From assembly GCF_963675165.1 (NCBI RefSeq), contig NC_087385.1:4636412-4700411 (forward strand): a stretch of DNA of 64,000 nucleotides, in the 5' to 3' direction. Every line of letters starts with the position of its first letter. The first letter of the stretch is position 1. The notes beneath the pieces were generated by a model, which worked only from the letters and a program-made list of their open reading frames with translations, was not told where the DNA came from and searched no databases. Shown in pieces: positions 20,822 through 32,344 of this stretch. The position numbers were made by a program, and so were the translations under genes. The stretch comes from Halichondria panicea. Its lineage: Eukaryota; Porifera; Demospongiae; Suberitida; Halichondriidae.

Positions 20822-21347
20822 ATGGAATCAGGTGAATATATTGCAGTATTCTCTACTTTTTCTCATCACCCATGCATCTGCAGGTCAAACTGGAGCAAGA
20901 TTCCCAAAACCAAAATTAATGTTGCGAATGTTTGCTTCGCATCGATATTTAGTGGGTTCATTACAGGGAAAGAAGACCACTATTATATCCTGTCTCTGCG
21001 TACCTTGCTCTTTGCATGCTTTCTCTTTTTTGCTTGGCCAGGAATTCTGTTAAGTGTAGCTGCTCTCATCAATGCTAAAAAGGTACACCATTCATACCCA
21101 AGATTCGCAAATAATCAGGCATGAGGAAACCAGTATTGTGATGTACATTGACACATAGCAAAATATCGTGCAGGCTCAAGAACTGGACATTGAAGGCAAT
21201 AAAACTGAGGCTGAGAGAAAGGCTTCTCTGGCTCGGAATCTCAACATTGCATCCTACATCACCACTGTAGTGTATTTCGTATTGGTGTCAACAATACTCC
21301 CAGTGGCTATTTACTTCGGAATCGTATACGGTTACATCATAGATTGA
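20822..21347 (+). pseudogene. Type A dispanin copy with shifted frame (possible intron-retaining gene)
   Basis: Exon 1 20822-20831, exon 2 20884-21082 and exon 3 21174-21347 keep splice signals. A net 5-bp insertion after FPKP breaks the spliced frame. If the 52-bp first intron is retained, 52 + 5 = 57 bases restore the frame from MESGEY through GFITGKEDHYYILSLRTLLFACFLFFAWPGILLSVAALINAKK and into an intact exon 3. It is either a pseudogene or a copy that now codes through the former intron. Confidence 0.55.
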
Positions 21348-21623
21348 AGAATCTATGGTTACATGTAGCTACAATAAGGACATACGCCTGAGGCTATAGG
21401 TACAATGTATATACATGCAGCTGATTTAGAAATAAAGAACACCGACACTAGTTAGTGCACACTAGATGCATTTGTACCGATATTTCATACAATAAAACAT
21501 CAGATTGCAAAGTTTATTTAATAACTGGAGTGCCTGTACACTCCAGATTGCTCTCAAGAGAATAAATTAAGAGATGTAATCATTAGAGCATAGCAAAAAC
21601 AATAGCTTGTTCTTACAATTTAT

Positions 21624-21728
21624 GTGGACATTGAAGGCAACACAGCTGAGGCCGAGAAAAAGGCTGCTCTGGCCAAGAAACTCAACATTGCAACCTACAT
21701 CACCTTGATCCACAGTGTATTGTTTTGA
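21624..21728 (+). pseudogene. Orphan type B third-exon fragment
   Basis: Encodes DIEGNTAEAEKKAALAKKLNIATYIT, close to the type B loop at 18929, then a stop. It lacks the acceptor and helix 2. It is the last recognisable piece of the cluster and lies about 150 bp from the TPP2 stop. Confidence 0.7.
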
Positions 21729-21837
21729 TCATAGGATTCATGCTATGTGTGTTTTTACTGTTTTATATCTTGACAAATGTTACCAAATTATGCCACACGG
21801 CTACGTGACTGACACGAAAAGGACTCACTGTACGACT

Positions 21838-21843
21838 TTTATT
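21838..21843 (-). terminator. Poly(A) signal AATAAA for the short TPP2 gene
   Basis: AATAAA on the minus strand lies 35 bases beyond the in-frame TAA at 21878-21880, followed by a GT-poor, T-rich stretch. Its position is right for 3' end formation of a transcript ending just after the last TPP2 exon. Confidence 0.5.
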
Positions 21844-21877
21844 ACACACACACTTGTTACCTTGAACTGTAGCTACC

Positions 21878-24800
21878 TTATGTACGACTGACCTGTATGA
21901 CTCCGTGTCCTATTGAGAAAGGGGGGTGTGCTCCAAGGGGCGTGGCACTGCTCTCGAGGGCTCGTTTGATGGACGCTGGATAGTAAGGAATATCTTGAGA
22001 CTTGAGAGCTGACAACATCAAAGCTGCAATGGAGGGAGAGTATCACAATTCTTAGTAGTACACAAGGGACGATAATTAACATAGAACACTGCTAATGGTA
22101 CATGTAAATTACGGAAGTTTAATCTTCAAGTCGTATTTACGTGGAGTATGTAAATCAGCATGTATAGCACTATATCGTATAGTGGGTAATTTTCGTGGTG
22201 TAAAAATTCATGACTTTATTGCTTGCACTGCATTGCATGCGTTCCGGTAAGCCACGCCTACGTTTTTGTGAGGAACATTTTCGTGGAGGTCACAGCTTGC
22301 CCACAAAAATTAACGAATATTTACCCCATGAAAATTACCCGCTATACAGTACCAGATACACAAAGCTCTACAATCTCTACATTCATGTTAAAGTAGGCCT
22401 TTACATGTACAACAGAATAATGGGGTTTTACCAAAAGAGGGAAAGGTACTACAATAAGAACTCTACAGATTCTGTCGCTCACCGACACAGCCACAGGCAT
22501 TGGGAGAAGACATTGAAGTTCCGTTCATTAGTTGACGGCTCTGGTGGGTCCATGTGGGTACAGAGGTCACTGCCCCACCCGGAGCTGTGATGGACACACC
22601 CAGATCACCATCCGTCCTGCGCAGAGGGGAAAGGAGACGGATTGATATAATATTTTTATAGCAACATATCTGTACTCACGCTGGTCCCCTTGACGACCAG
22701 GTGTACGGCTGTCCGGGCTTGCGGTTAGTAAGAGAGTACTCTCCCTCCATCATGTCCGGAGACACAAATGCACCAACTCCTACAATATCACATAGAGGGG
22801 GAAGTGGGTTCGTGTTAAAGTTATGGCTTCACCACATAAAGAAAATTCCTTCCCTTTCCCCTTTAGCTTTATGCTTTACCAAGGCTGCATTGAGGGGGGG
22901 GGCGAGGGGGGTAATTCGCCCCACCTGGGCACAGTTTCACCCCCCTAGGATCTGGAAGATTCATTTGTACTGCTATAATTCTAATGACTTCGCCCCTCCT
23001 ACATTTTTAAATTTTCCAATTTGCCCCCCCCCCTGATCCAAAATCCTGAATGCAGCCCTGTTTACCCAGGAATTTATAAAAAAACTCTTGGCTTAACTGG
23101 TAGACAAAACTGTTACACACCATTTAGGGTATCAAACCCCTTCAAAGAGACAGAAAAAACCTTCTCACCCACTAAAAACCTCTAAAGTGTAACCATATTG
23201 AATGGCAGTCCCTCACCTATGATAGAGGAGGTGTTCCCACCGGGACAGCCGACCGTAGAAAGGGCGGGGCCATTGTTACCAGCACTGGACACAAACACAA
23301 TGTTATACTTGTCACACAGCTCAGAGAACCGCTCCACGACAGCACTGAAAGAGGGAAGTGAAACAATGACAAGACAGTACGCACACATGTACAGTATGAA
23401 CAGTGCACTTAGTATTTTGTCTGTACATGTAGATACATTGATAGCAACACCGTATGCACTGTATATGACACACTCACCCTTTGTTGGTCCAATGTGAAGA
23501 CTCTCCATAGCTAAAGTTGATAAGATCCACCTTTTGCTTCACGGCCTCGATACTCTGAATGACATATTACATGTATTAATAGCTTACGGGCACAAACAAT
23601 CATCCTGCTATAATAATTATGAGTAACTCACGGCTCTAATGAGTGAGGTGGCAGTCTCCATGGTAGCCAGTCGAGTGTCTCCTATCTTGATGGAGATTAG
23701 CTGAGCTCCTGGAGCAACTCCATTCTGCTCCGGTTTATCAGGGAAGTTGGCAGCTGCTATTGATGCCACGTGGGTGCCATGGGAACCTATGTATGGGTGT
23801 CAGACACTCGTTAAGTATTATAATATTGGCCTTAGGCTGTTCACACTTGTGTGAGGTTACTTTGAGGGTGTGGGAGGTCGCAGTAATAGCCAAACCACTG
23901 TGTGTGTGTATGGGCTTACCTCCAGTGGTGACAATGGACAGGATATTCCCATCATCGTAGACATTGACAGAATAGTTCAGATTGTCTGTGAAATTAATTA
24001 ACACAATAGGCCATGGTTTGTTGCATGTACAGAAGTACATACCAAGTTTTCCGAAGGTTGTAAACTGTCCGCTCTCCTTGAACGGCTTGAGCAGGGTACA
24101 CGACCCCAGGTCTCCCGTCAGACTGGTGTCCACCACGGCACTAGAGGAGGGGAAGGAACAGTTAGGGCATAATGCATCAATTAAGGAACAGGGAATAATA
24201 GGTCTAGTAAAAATGTATCAAAGCTCGAACCATACTAAGACTATGTCACTTGAGCTAGGTACAATAATATTTAAGGGGACACAATTCTCATGCCTCAACA
24301 ATGAAGCTGTAGAAGTGAATATGTACAATCATGTACGGAGCCGGCCACTCAGAAGCACCTCCTCACCTGTACGAACGTCCATCATGGAACACCACACAGT
24401 CATACACTGGTCCTCCCAGAGTGCAGTTCTTCTTGAGAGAGTTGAGGAGGTCCACCTTACTGTGCAGGTTCTCACGTTCCAGTCTCTCTTCCTGTAAGCA
24501 ATGACATTAACTAAGTTCTGTAGGAAAGCTCAAATCAAGCCCTTTCAACTCATAGCTAGTGGCAAACAAACTCACACTCGATTAATAGCCAACGGTTTTG
24601 GGAGCTTGTCCATAACCCCAGGAATATACAAATAGCCCATACAGTATTATGTGAATCAATGAACGATGCTACTCACCAATGTCCTCTCTGAAGCGTTTGG
24701 GTGTTTCTTGTCAAACTGTGCCAGCTCTTCTACAGCCTGTGCAATCAGTGGAGAGTGTCTGGGCTCCCATTCCTTCCTCATGTGAGTCGACTGCATGCAA

Positions 24801-26081
24801 TCAAAACAGTAAGTATCAATATTGTGCATAGAAGGAAACTAAACTTTATGGAATATTTTACCTGTACGCAAAAGTTTAGGATGCCCGTTGTTTATATAGG
24901 ACTTAACTGACCTGAATGCGAGATTTTGGTGCACTAGGGAACAGCTCAAATGCAGCTTTGATTCCAACGTGCCACTCTCCAGAGGGGTTGTTCCAATCGT
25001 CAGGAATGGTCAACTGTCGTCCCGTTAGTCCCTCAATCACTCTACCCCTCTCACTACGAGTCTTGCAGATGGTGGAGGTGTCCACATCACCACTACCAGT
25101 AGTGTCCACAAGATCAACCAGCTTACGCTCACCCGTAGTCGTCACCTATGAAACCATACAACCATGATTTAAAATTAAACACACACGTCTACTTTATAAG
25201 TAACAAATTATCAACACACCTACCATAAACGTCCTAATGATAAAACCAGCCTCGGTTAGGACGCCCTCTTTTATAACCCTATATACTACCGTATTCACCC
25301 GAATTACCGGGACACTCTATTCTAAGGGACACTTCGGAATTACGTAATTTTTTTCATTCTATATTAAGGAACAACAGGAAATGTAAATATTTTTAGACGT
25401 CCCGATCTAATTAGAACGAAAAAGAGCATGTTAGCTCGATAGAGACTCAAAACTCTTAGAAACTCTCTGGATTCTACTCTCTGGCACCGTAATATGTCAC
25501 TGACGGTTGAAGACACCTTTGTAGACATGGAACCCGCGTACACAGCTTCTAAACTGCACGAAAGACATTTTAGCTGCAGAGTTAGCCTCGGCCTGGAATC
25601 GAGGCCGTGTACGTACCTTAATGGGGAAATATTCGTTCTAATTACTACGGGACACTCTAATACAAGGGACACTTCGACTTTAACGTAATCTATTCCAAGG
25701 GACACTGCAAGCCGTAATTATTTTTTTGTGTCCCGGTAATTCGGGTGAATACGGTACCATATAAAATCAATTTTTTTCATACATTGTTTCTAGAAAAATA
25801 ATTATTTTTTACTGGTGCTAGACTATAAATTAGAACGATTACGGTAATTTCAACACACACACACACACACACAGATATATCCGATCGCCTTCTTTAATAT
25901 ACATGGTTGGACTTGCCTGTAGCCCAGGGGCACCAGGGTCCACCCCTGTGTCCAGGATGGCAATGATCACCCCACGGCCATCGTGTTCAGGGTTCTTGCT
26001 CAGAAACCTTTCAGCACCAGTCTCTCGTTTGGGGACCAGACTAGAGTAGGGGAAGGGATCTTGTACCATCTCTTCAGACAT
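21878..26081 (-). CDS. TPP2: Tripeptidyl-peptidase II, catalytic part only (C-terminally truncated)
   Basis: Twelve exons (minus strand): 26081-25917, 25145-24912, 24790-24677, 24491-24367, 24140-24043, 23985-23920, 23786-23632, 23554-23478, 23344-23217, 22779-22680, 22616-22483 and 22023-21893. All phases join, giving 509 residues, then VSRT and TAA by reading into the next intron-like sequence. It is a subtilisin-type serine peptidase of the cytosolic TPP2 family, which removes tripeptides. The triad is visible: Asp44 ([12 protein letters not shown]), His273 (HGTH), Ser455 ([12 protein letters not shown]), with Asn368 in SSAGNNGP as oxyanion residue. Family members are about 1250 residues. 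The C-terminal 700 or so, needed for the giant spindle complex, have no exons here. Intron 1 has a GC donor (CAG|GCAAGT). Confidence 0.85.
22174..22351. mobile_element. Diverged MITE-like element in a TPP2 intron
   Basis: Imperfect inverted ends (CGTATAGTGGGTAATTTTCG and, in complement, CTGTATAGCGGGTAATTTTC) enclose about 180 bp, with a ccggtaagccacgcc word shared in complement with the element at 6135-6368. No coding content. Confidence 0.55.
25289..25754. mobile_element. MITE-like element with perfect 27-bp terminal inverted repeats in TPP2 intron 1
   Basis: Ends CCGTATTCACCCGAATTACC (plus seven more matching bases) on both sides, flanked by TA (25287-25288, 25755-25756). The body is 466 bp with internal repeats of the gggacact word. 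It shares the terminal CCGTAT with the element at 6135. No coding content. Confidence 0.8.
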
Positions 26082-26634
26082 TCTGGATTGATCACTACAG
26101 ACAAGACTCGGACTAAAGAGGACCTCTTAACTTATGGCATAGAATTTGGTGAGGGACTAGGGGGAAATCCCTAAATGTAGCCAAATGTAGACTAGTCAGC
26201 AGGAATATCATGGGAAAGCCCCTTAAGTTGGGCGGGGAGTGGCTTTGTGACAGACTTATTGAGCATGCGCAGTCTGGTTTTCGCGGAGAAAGGTAGGAAC
26301 AAGGCTGGCTGGCTGGCTGTGAACTTCTTTGATTGGCTGGATTAGTACCGAGTGTATCTTCTAAGCACAAAGGTACTGACTCTAAGATGTATATGAATGT
26401 AATAGCTTTAAATATATCATAGTAGACGTCTACCAACTCCTGTCATAATGCATTTAGAATCTAGCTAGTCTAAGACTTAGTAGTCATGTCATGTTGTTTC
26501 ACACATCTCATCTATTTATTAACACACACACACAAGGTGCGGGTATACAATCTTCCACACTAGCAGTACAAGACAACAGTGAACAGACACGGAATACACA
26601 CCTACCCGCTACGTTTGTGGTGTCAATACTTCCA
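26082..26634. promoter_or_regulatory. Bidirectional promoter between TPP2 and TFDP
   Basis: The two genes diverge across 553 bp. Within it are a GC box (gggcgggg near 26229-26237), an NRF1-like palindrome (GCATGCGCAG, 26263-26272) and a TTTTCGCGG word (26278-26286) close to the E2F/DP consensus. No TATA box is obvious, as is common for housekeeping divergent promoters. Site assignments rest on motif match only. Confidence 0.55.
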
Positions 26635-29600
26635 ATGGCCACACCCACAGGTAAGTAAACAGCTAGCCATGACAATGTGTCACAAGTTATTCTATTGGCT
26701 CGTCTATGTCCACGTCCTAGCTTACTATCGTTAGCGTACATGTACACGTGTGCGTTAAACTATACCTGTATACTATTACTGTGACTAACTGTATAGGGAA
26801 ATCTTATTATGCGAAATTTGATCAAAGTGTTCACCACCTTACTGGCATTTTGTGGAAACCACTTTGTATATCTATAGCATTGCACACCCATAGATGGCCT
26901 TCCTGAGGTTGTGGGAAGTTAGTCCGTACTGTGTTTGTGTGTATCTCGTTTATATGATGCGTGATTGACTGAGCTCATTTCTCTCTCCCCTTTCAGCTAT
27001 TACCAACTCACCTGTGAGAGCAACTGTAAGTGTGTCACTGTGTAATGATGTGTGCTGTGTACTGTATATATAACTCATGATCTGTGCTTGTGTATGCATT
27101 AGGAGTTAGGTGTTGGCATTTTTGAGGTTCCACTTACTAATGTGTAGATTGCAAATGTATAGGCGTGTCTTTTATCAATTTATCCTGTAGGCTTCTCCAG
27201 TGAAGAATGGGGGAGCCTCTAACCTCCAGTCCTTTTTACAGAGTGGACAACTATCAGGTACAGTACTGTTGCTACCTACTGAATTTTTATCAGCAGAAAA
27301 TGTCTTATTCTAATCACAAAAACTTCATTGCGTTATTTTACTGCAGGAGATCTGAAGAACCTAGTGTCCCTCCTTGGTTCCCAGTCTAGCAGTGGAATCA
27401 CATTGGAGCAGGTTAGCCAACACATGACATCACAGTACATGTACTTGGAATGTGTCCCATTGTACCCCCTTGTAAATCAACCGTGAATATACTTATTGTA
27501 CTGTACACAAGCTCTGATTGTGCTTCTGTTTCCTCTACAGTTGCTCTCACCCTCCTCCTTGTCTGGTCGACAGGCCACACCTACTAGCAACGCCCCTATT
27601 ACACCCCAGAGTACCTTGCAATGGAGTACGGGTAGGAAACGAGGCCGGAACACAAGTGACACGTCCGTGCACCTCAAGAGACGAAGGGTGGCTGCCAAAC
27701 AGTCAGCTGACAAACAACAAGGGAAGGGACTGAGGCACTTCTCTCAGAGAGTGTGTGAGAAAGTCAGGGAGAAAGGAAACACTACGTACAATGAGGTTGG
27801 CTGCATGTACAGTCATTATAATTATTTGTCATGTGTTATGGTGTGGTTTAATTGTGTATCAACATAGATTCCGTATCATTACACGTGTATGTTTTCTGTC
27901 CAGGTGGCAGATGAACTGGTGAAGGAGCTCTCAGAGTCTGAATCAGCCAATGGCTCTGATATGGTAGATCATTTTATCAGTGACCTTGGTTTCTATTGAT
28001 GTTAACTTTTCTCACGCAGTCGATAGACCAAAAGAACATTCGGCGACGAGTGTACGATGCCCTCAACGTCCTTATGGCCATGAACATCATCTCCAAGGAG
28101 AAGAAAGACATTAGGTGGATTGGACTGCCCACTAACTCTGCTCAAGAGTGTCAGCATGTCGAGGTCAGTCTGCATGTACACCAATAATTATAGTACAGGT
28201 GTGGTTTTACATGTAGGTACAATTTTGCTTATGTTTATTCACTGTACCGTACCATGTACTTGTCTTGTAGATAAACTGATAATTGTGTCCAAGGCTTTTT
28301 ATCAGCTTCCATCCCATACTGCAGGAGGAACTTGCCAAAGTTGAGAAGAGAGTGGCAGACAAACGGAGCCAAGTTGAGAGCCTCCTGATACAGATACTTT
28401 CGTTTAAGAATCTGATGAAGCGTAATCGTGAGCGTGTGACGTCTTTGGGAGGGCTTGCTCAAAACTCGTCTATCTCTCTCCCCTTTATCCTAGCCAATAC
28501 TAGCAAGAAGACCACCATCGACTGCTCTATCTCCAGTGACAAGTGAGTGGGATGAGTGTGTAGCTCAGTTTAGTGTGTACGACGAACATACATTATCAAT
28601 GCATGTACAATAGAACGTACCTGCTAGTATGGGATGTGTGTTTCTCGTAATAATTTGCTATGTTCAATTGTTGGGTGATATTGTAAAACTTAACAGTGTT
28701 TATGCATGGACTCTCTTTGCCAGCACATTAATTAACGGCACATTAATTATCGGACTGTAATTATGACTACATGTGTTATCAAGAGAGTCAAGGAAACCGG
28801 CCAAGTATTGTTTTTTGCCTCACAGGTCAGAGTATGTGTTCAGCTTTGACAATGCTTTTGAGCTGCACAATGACATAGAGGTGCTCAAAAAGATGGGACT
28901 GGACTGTGGTCTCCACTCTGGCACCCCAACTGAGGAGGAAGTCAAGAGGGCCAAGGCTATTCTTCCCAAGGCCTTTGAGTCAACTCTAGACGGTGAGTGT
29001 GACATATACATTATATTCCAAGTTAAGCCTAGTTTCTAGTGTAGCAGTGAAATTTATTAAAAGTGCGGCTCTAAAAAACCTCAGTTACTGGTTTACTGTA
29101 TGACAGATTTTCTCTATAATTTATGCAGATATTGTTTCCAGTAAGAGGGAAGCTGCTGCAGTTCCTGCTACCCCCATATCTACCCCGGACACCATTCCTG
29201 CAGTATCCCCCTTAACCCCTCAAAGCATCGCCAACTCTCCACTCGTACGAGAACAACTGATGTCCGCTCTCAGTCAAACCCTTCGCTCCAGCTCCAGTAG
29301 TCCAGCCATTAAACCCTCTTCCCCTGTGATAGTACCCTTGACTCCCATGAGTGGCATCCCCTCCCCCCAAGCAGTCACAGCCCTTGTAACAAGTGTCATG
29401 CGAGGTACCAAAGTCCCAATTTCCAAATCCCCAGGTGTCTCTGCTAAAGCTCTACTACACAGTCATTGCCCCTCCTCTCAACCACCAGTCCCTGCCTCTC
29501 CTCTGGTCAAGTCTGCTGCTAATGTTGCCCAGACCCAAAGTCAGTCGCCAATTACTGCCAAATCAGAAACTAGCTTGCAAGCAACAAGGGTGGTGAATGT

Positions 29601-29769
29601 CTCCAAGCTCTCCTCCCCTCAACACTGTATCACATCTCTTCTACAACAGTTGCAACAAAATGCCTCTCTGTCCAAACTCATATCCACGGCAGCCAGCAGC
29701 AGTGCTTCTAGACAACTGTTCACCAACTCAGCACAGAAGAAATCTTCAGACCCTAGTACAAGCAAGTAG
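26635..29769 (+). CDS. TFDP1: E2F dimerisation partner, DP family transcription factor
   Basis: Ten exons: 26635-26650, 26997-27025, 27191-27257, 27347-27411, 27541-27795, 27904-27963, 28020-28163, 28325-28542, 28826-28992 and 29129-29769, giving 553 residues. The winged-helix DNA-binding domain starts at about residue 120 ([15 protein letters not shown]) and includes [37 protein letters not shown], the hallmark of DP proteins. A coiled-coil and the DP dimerisation domain follow ([43 protein letters not shown]). The C-terminal 200 or so residues are a Ser/Pro/Thr/Gln-rich tail encoded by one exon, longer than in vertebrate DP1/DP2 (about 410 residues in total). DP proteins pair with E2F factors to control cell-cycle genes in the nucleus. 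One gene here could represent the pre-duplication TFDP1/TFDP2. Confidence 0.93.
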
Positions 29770-29971
29770 TGACTCTAACAACATGCTGGAAGTTGAGTAC
29801 AAAATGGAATTTGAACAATTACAAGAGAGCATAAACGAGTATTTTGTTACATAAAAACACTGGTTGTCTATACTAGGACTGTATCTTTGTATATTTATGT
29901 ATGTGTCAGTCAAACACATATGCAGCACAGATTTTCTTAGCATCTGGTATGCATTCAGCACTCTATGTCAC

Positions 29972-29977
29972 ATTAAA
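29972..29977 (+). terminator. TFDP1: Probable poly(A) signal of TFDP
   Basis: ATTAAA occurs about 200 bp downstream of the TFDP stop, followed by a T- and GT-rich stretch (ttttcattgtgtgcag). It is the best candidate before the next gene starts at 30245. Confidence 0.45.
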
Positions 29978-30244
29978 GGCTCATTTTCATTGTGTGCAGA
30001 TTTTTTGTGTTCAATGGTAGTCTAATTGAATATTATTTGTGAGGTGTGATGATTGTTCAGGCATGACCACATTATTATTTTATTATCACAGCAAAAAAAT
30101 TGGGAAGTTGCAAATCCGCGGCTTGACCCTGAATCAAAATATTAACACAATGAGGGACTCTCCCTACTATAATGCAGGTTACGCCTTCAATGGACACAAC
30201 TTCTATGATCTAAACTCCTAGATCCTGTGCAGCACTGAGAGAAG

Positions 30245-32309
30245 ATGGAGAACCTTCTGGAAAACCTGCCAGACTTGAGCTTTGCATCAGATGAGGTAGA
30301 ATTAGCTAACCTACTAGACTACTTTTAGCTAGAAGTTGACAATGATTATCGTATCAGTCACAATACATAAACAGGCTAATTATATTATACATCTTGCAGA
30401 ATTCGGATGATGCTGACGAGAGTAGTGGTGATCAATCGTCAGCCATATTTAGTCGTTCTGCACATCTCAAATCGCTTGGTGTGGAGCTAGTCAATCCTGC
30501 AGTGGACACCCCCTCTCCAGAAGTACTAAACAACATTACCAAATTTGAGGACAACATTTTTACGAAAGATACAGACATTTTAGGGAAAGACAACAGTTTA
30601 TCGGTTCTCGAGAAAGAAGCATTTGCAAGAAAAGAGGCGAATAGCTCTAAAGAGATTGACTGGTGCAAGTTCAAATCAGAATTCTCTGAATCCCTACAAG
30701 CATCTGAAGAGAAAATAGTGTCAGAGGATGGAAACATACCTGTTCATGATTTCAAGCAGCAGCTACTACTCAATGCCATCCTTTCAATGCACAGCGACAC
30801 TGGAGCTCACCAAGAAAGTTTGGAAGATGCCACCATTAGTGTTGAGACACCCAAGTCTCCTTTAAAACTGCGAAGAAGATTACTATCAATGAATTCACTC
30901 GAGACGATACACGAAAATGAGCTTGACAAACTGCTGGAGTCTGATACTCTATTGTCTCACAGTCAGCCCACTGTTGCTATAGGGGATGGTCAGCTAGTGG
31001 CACCACCTGCCCTGAGGCTGGTTTGGGAGAAAGAAGACACTGGACAGCTAATGAAAGAATTGGAGAAGTTAACTATAACCAAGGCTGCCGAGGCCACCCA
31101 AAGTGAATCAAAACACACTAGTGGTTGGAGAAACCCCAGCAATGGTAAACATGTGATGTTTATGTGTGTGTATGTGTACGTGTATTTATATTGTACATCC
31201 TTTAAAGTGCGGGTATTTGTCACACTCTATTGACTTTACCTTGTCTCTGATAATAGAACTATGCAGTTCAACACGGGCTTTGAATGGCAACAAAGACAAT
31301 GGGCCAATATTCCTCGACCTACGACCAGGTCCTGCAAAAGAAACAAAAGCTGTTGAGCGGAATGACAGGTGTGTCTAATGTTATTGTTGTTTGTTGCTTC
31401 ATTTTAAACTTTCCACTATACAAAATAATATAGGCTATACTCTCATTTACTTCAGATCTACTTCTGATGATGATGAAAGTGATGATCCCTACGCTTGGAT
31501 AGCTCAGCGGAGACACATCAAAAGCACCCTCCACACCTCTCACCCTTTCTCTCCACTAGCCACACAACCTTCTGTCAAAAAGGCTGAACTGTCTCCATTA
31601 GAACTGAAAGTTGAGAAGTCGAATGCCCAAACTTCACCAACTAAAACATCAACAAAAGACAATGGAATTCCCATATCAAATGCCATCAGATCTGAGCCTA
31701 TCAACACTCCAGCAATCGCTCCCTTTAAGTACTCAAATTGCCACCCCGCTGACTTCAAACGACAAAGAAACTCCAGCTCCTTGACACTTTCGTCAAGTCT
31801 CTCTGATGGTGAAGCCAACATTTTCGAGATGCCAGGCGCAAATAAAGGTGAATCACCATCTGCCAGTCCTACAAAAGCCTCTCTTGCAACCTCTCCCACA
31901 AAAGCCAAGAAATCAAAGAATCAGGCAAAGAAATCAAAAAAATCTCGAAAGAAGGACAAAGACACGACTTCTGTTAAAAAAGATTCTTCTAAATCATCAC
32001 AGCGAAAACTTGCGAGAGCTTTGGTACTGCAGAGGATTCGAAATGACAGTCTTACAACTAGCAGTGATGAGGAACATTGTCTGACACCCACGGACACAGA
32101 GAGTAGCAAGCTGTCAAGTTCTGTGTCCAGTTGTGATGGTCTAGCCTGTCAGGGAAGTGAAGAAGACTTTCTGGTAGAAATGGACACTGGACAACTTAAA
32201 CAACGACTGCAAAAGATCATTCAGGCCAAGAAACCACCAGTTTTGTTTGTTACACCGGCAACCAACACAGTTTTCCATGAGGTGAGAGTTTTTATTTTTA
32301 TTTTCCGTC

Positions 32310-32344
<35 letters not shown>

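Noticed and set aside
20500-21877. Possible remaining C-terminal exons of TPP2
   Set aside because: I looked on the minus strand for continuation after the GHGVIQ exon. The sequence here is dispanin-derived, and no TPP2-like reading was found.
22210-22590. A 126-codon plus-strand frame within TPP2
   Set aside because: It runs through a MITE in an intron and then antisense to the TPP2 exon with the catalytic serine.
22880-23045. Possible further foldback element with C and G runs in TPP2 intron 9
   Set aside because: Only a short complementary pair (gctgcatt / aatgcagc) plus homopolymers. The arms are too weak to define an element.
30030-30240. X-box upstream of the DNAAF8-like gene
   Set aside because: No site in the 475 bp before its ATG matched the X-box pattern on either strand by eye.
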